Part shown: positions 63,213 through 64,000 of the stretch, one piece after another | Numbering within the stretch: the first letter of the stretch is position 1 | How the letters are laid out: the number at the start of each line of letters is the position of its first letter | Position numbers and translations under genes: made by a program | Assembly (NCBI GenBank): GCA_026122225.1 | Contig: JANEZZ010002362.1 | Span: 558,001 to 622,000 of the forward strand | Source of the DNA: Heloderma charlesbogerti | Taxonomy: Eukaryota; Chordata; Lepidosauria; Squamata; Helodermatidae | Length of the DNA stretch: 64,000 nucleotides | Direction of reading: 5' to 3' | Notes under the pieces: generated by a model | The model's input: only the letters and a program-made list of their open reading frames with translations | What the model was told of the DNA's origin: nothing | Database searches by the model: none

Positions 63213-64000
63213 AGTGCTGTAGTAGGATAAGGCATCATCGTTAATATCTTATCCAGTGTGTGATTCCAACCTCCTGGTGAAAAACGGGCTGCTAATTCAA
63301 TTTTTTTGGCTTTATAAGTCACTAACTTTGCAGTATGAAAATAAAATCCAAAGCAGATTGATCTTTTTTCACATGTTCCTAAGAGCCTCAAACATATTGA
63401 GATATGAGAAACACAGCAGGAACTAAGGCGAATGCTGAAGTCTGACAGTCTTTCACTAAAAATGATTAATGGTAAAAATAATGTGTCTGTGCGGGTAAAC
63501 TGCAGCCTGAAATGACACTAAGACATGATGCTATTCTAAATATTTCCTTTGCTAATTAAATATTTTCATACTGCAATAAAACTCCACATAAAGACAGTTA
63601 AAAAAAAAAAAATCCACCTAGGCCAGGATCCAAAGGACCATGTCGCAGAGAACTTCTGCATGCACAAAAGCACTCTAGAGGCCTCCTTCTGGACCGCAGT
63701 TCCCCCACCCCACTTGAGAACCTGCTCCAAAACTTTCCGGAATCTTCAAGGGTGGCCTACAGAAGGTTACAAAGAGCTCTAATTGGGAAAGAATTTGAGG
63801 AGGTCCTGCGGCAGGCACAGAAGTATTTGTGCATAACCATGGGTGTCTCAATCCCAGCCATTGTCAGCAGGCAAGTATGTTCAAAGAGTTCATTTGCATA
63901 CTGAAAATGGAAGGGTAAATCAAAACCACAGGCATGCATCCAAGTTGTTAGTTTTGGGAATCAGATTTAGTTCAACCCATTCTTGTATCCAGGGATAACT
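63213..64000. other. No gene seen to the window end
   Basis: A short run of A at 63600-63611 and unassigned frames of 60-77 codons. No repeat recognised. Confidence 0.4.

Overview
The window reads as vertebrate, most likely squamate reptile (lizard or snake), intergenic or intronic DNA. The indicators are a full-length BovB (RTE) LINE, CR1 and L2 3' ends, several tRNA-headed SINEs of squamate type, and many non-autonomous hAT-like and palindromic DNA elements. I found no convincing host protein-coding gene, no bacterial-style operon and no rRNA or free tRNA gene. Almost every long open frame is transposon-derived or a GC-rich artefact.

Layout. 1-270 is a 5'-truncated BovB piece. 287-655 is the first copy of a striking repeat family built from stacked hairpins with the core CTACGTAAATATTTACGTAG. 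About 5.2-10.6 kb is a decayed minus-strand tyrosine-recombinase retrotransposon (RNase H, then recombinase, then SGNH hydrolase, Ngaro/DIRS-like). A hairpin element sits inside its hydrolase region. 10.6-12.3 kb holds minus-strand SINEs and a GC-rich tandem repeat of about 220 bp. 12.5-19 kb is AT-rich with SINE and MITE debris. 19.3-24.1 kb is a nest of four hairpin elements plus a related shorter hAT. 24.5-30.8 kb is CR1 and SINE debris with a CCAAT/TATA promoter candidate on the minus strand near 27.2 kb. 30841-34061 is a full-length BovB with an uninterrupted 1047-codon frame and target-site duplications. 34-46 kb contains CR1, L2, SINE and MITE fragments. 46.7-49.6 kb is an endogenous-retrovirus remnant with a truncated envelope frame. 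50-64 kb is more L2, CR1 and MITE debris, a perfect short-hairpin candidate at 52.8 kb, and the last hairpin element at 60435-61011.

The best candidate for something undescribed is the hairpin family. Copies have terminal inverted repeats of the form TAGGGATG...CATCCCTA, and 8-bp target-site duplications are visible at four of seven copies (three perfect). This marks them as non-autonomous hAT (Ac-like) transposons. The core is unusual: up to six 30-40 bp palindromes built on one motif, which in the larger copies are nested inside one inverted repeat with arms of roughly 200 bp. The family also carries paired inverted ATGGCGGC (YY1-like) motifs and GTAAGT splice-donor-like motifs near the ends. 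Sequence-unrelated elements (1960-2411, 22196-22608, 29420-29892) carry the same or diverged termini with near-matching 8-bp duplications, which suggests one transposase source outside the window mobilised several families. All family assignments come from reading the sequence; no search was run.
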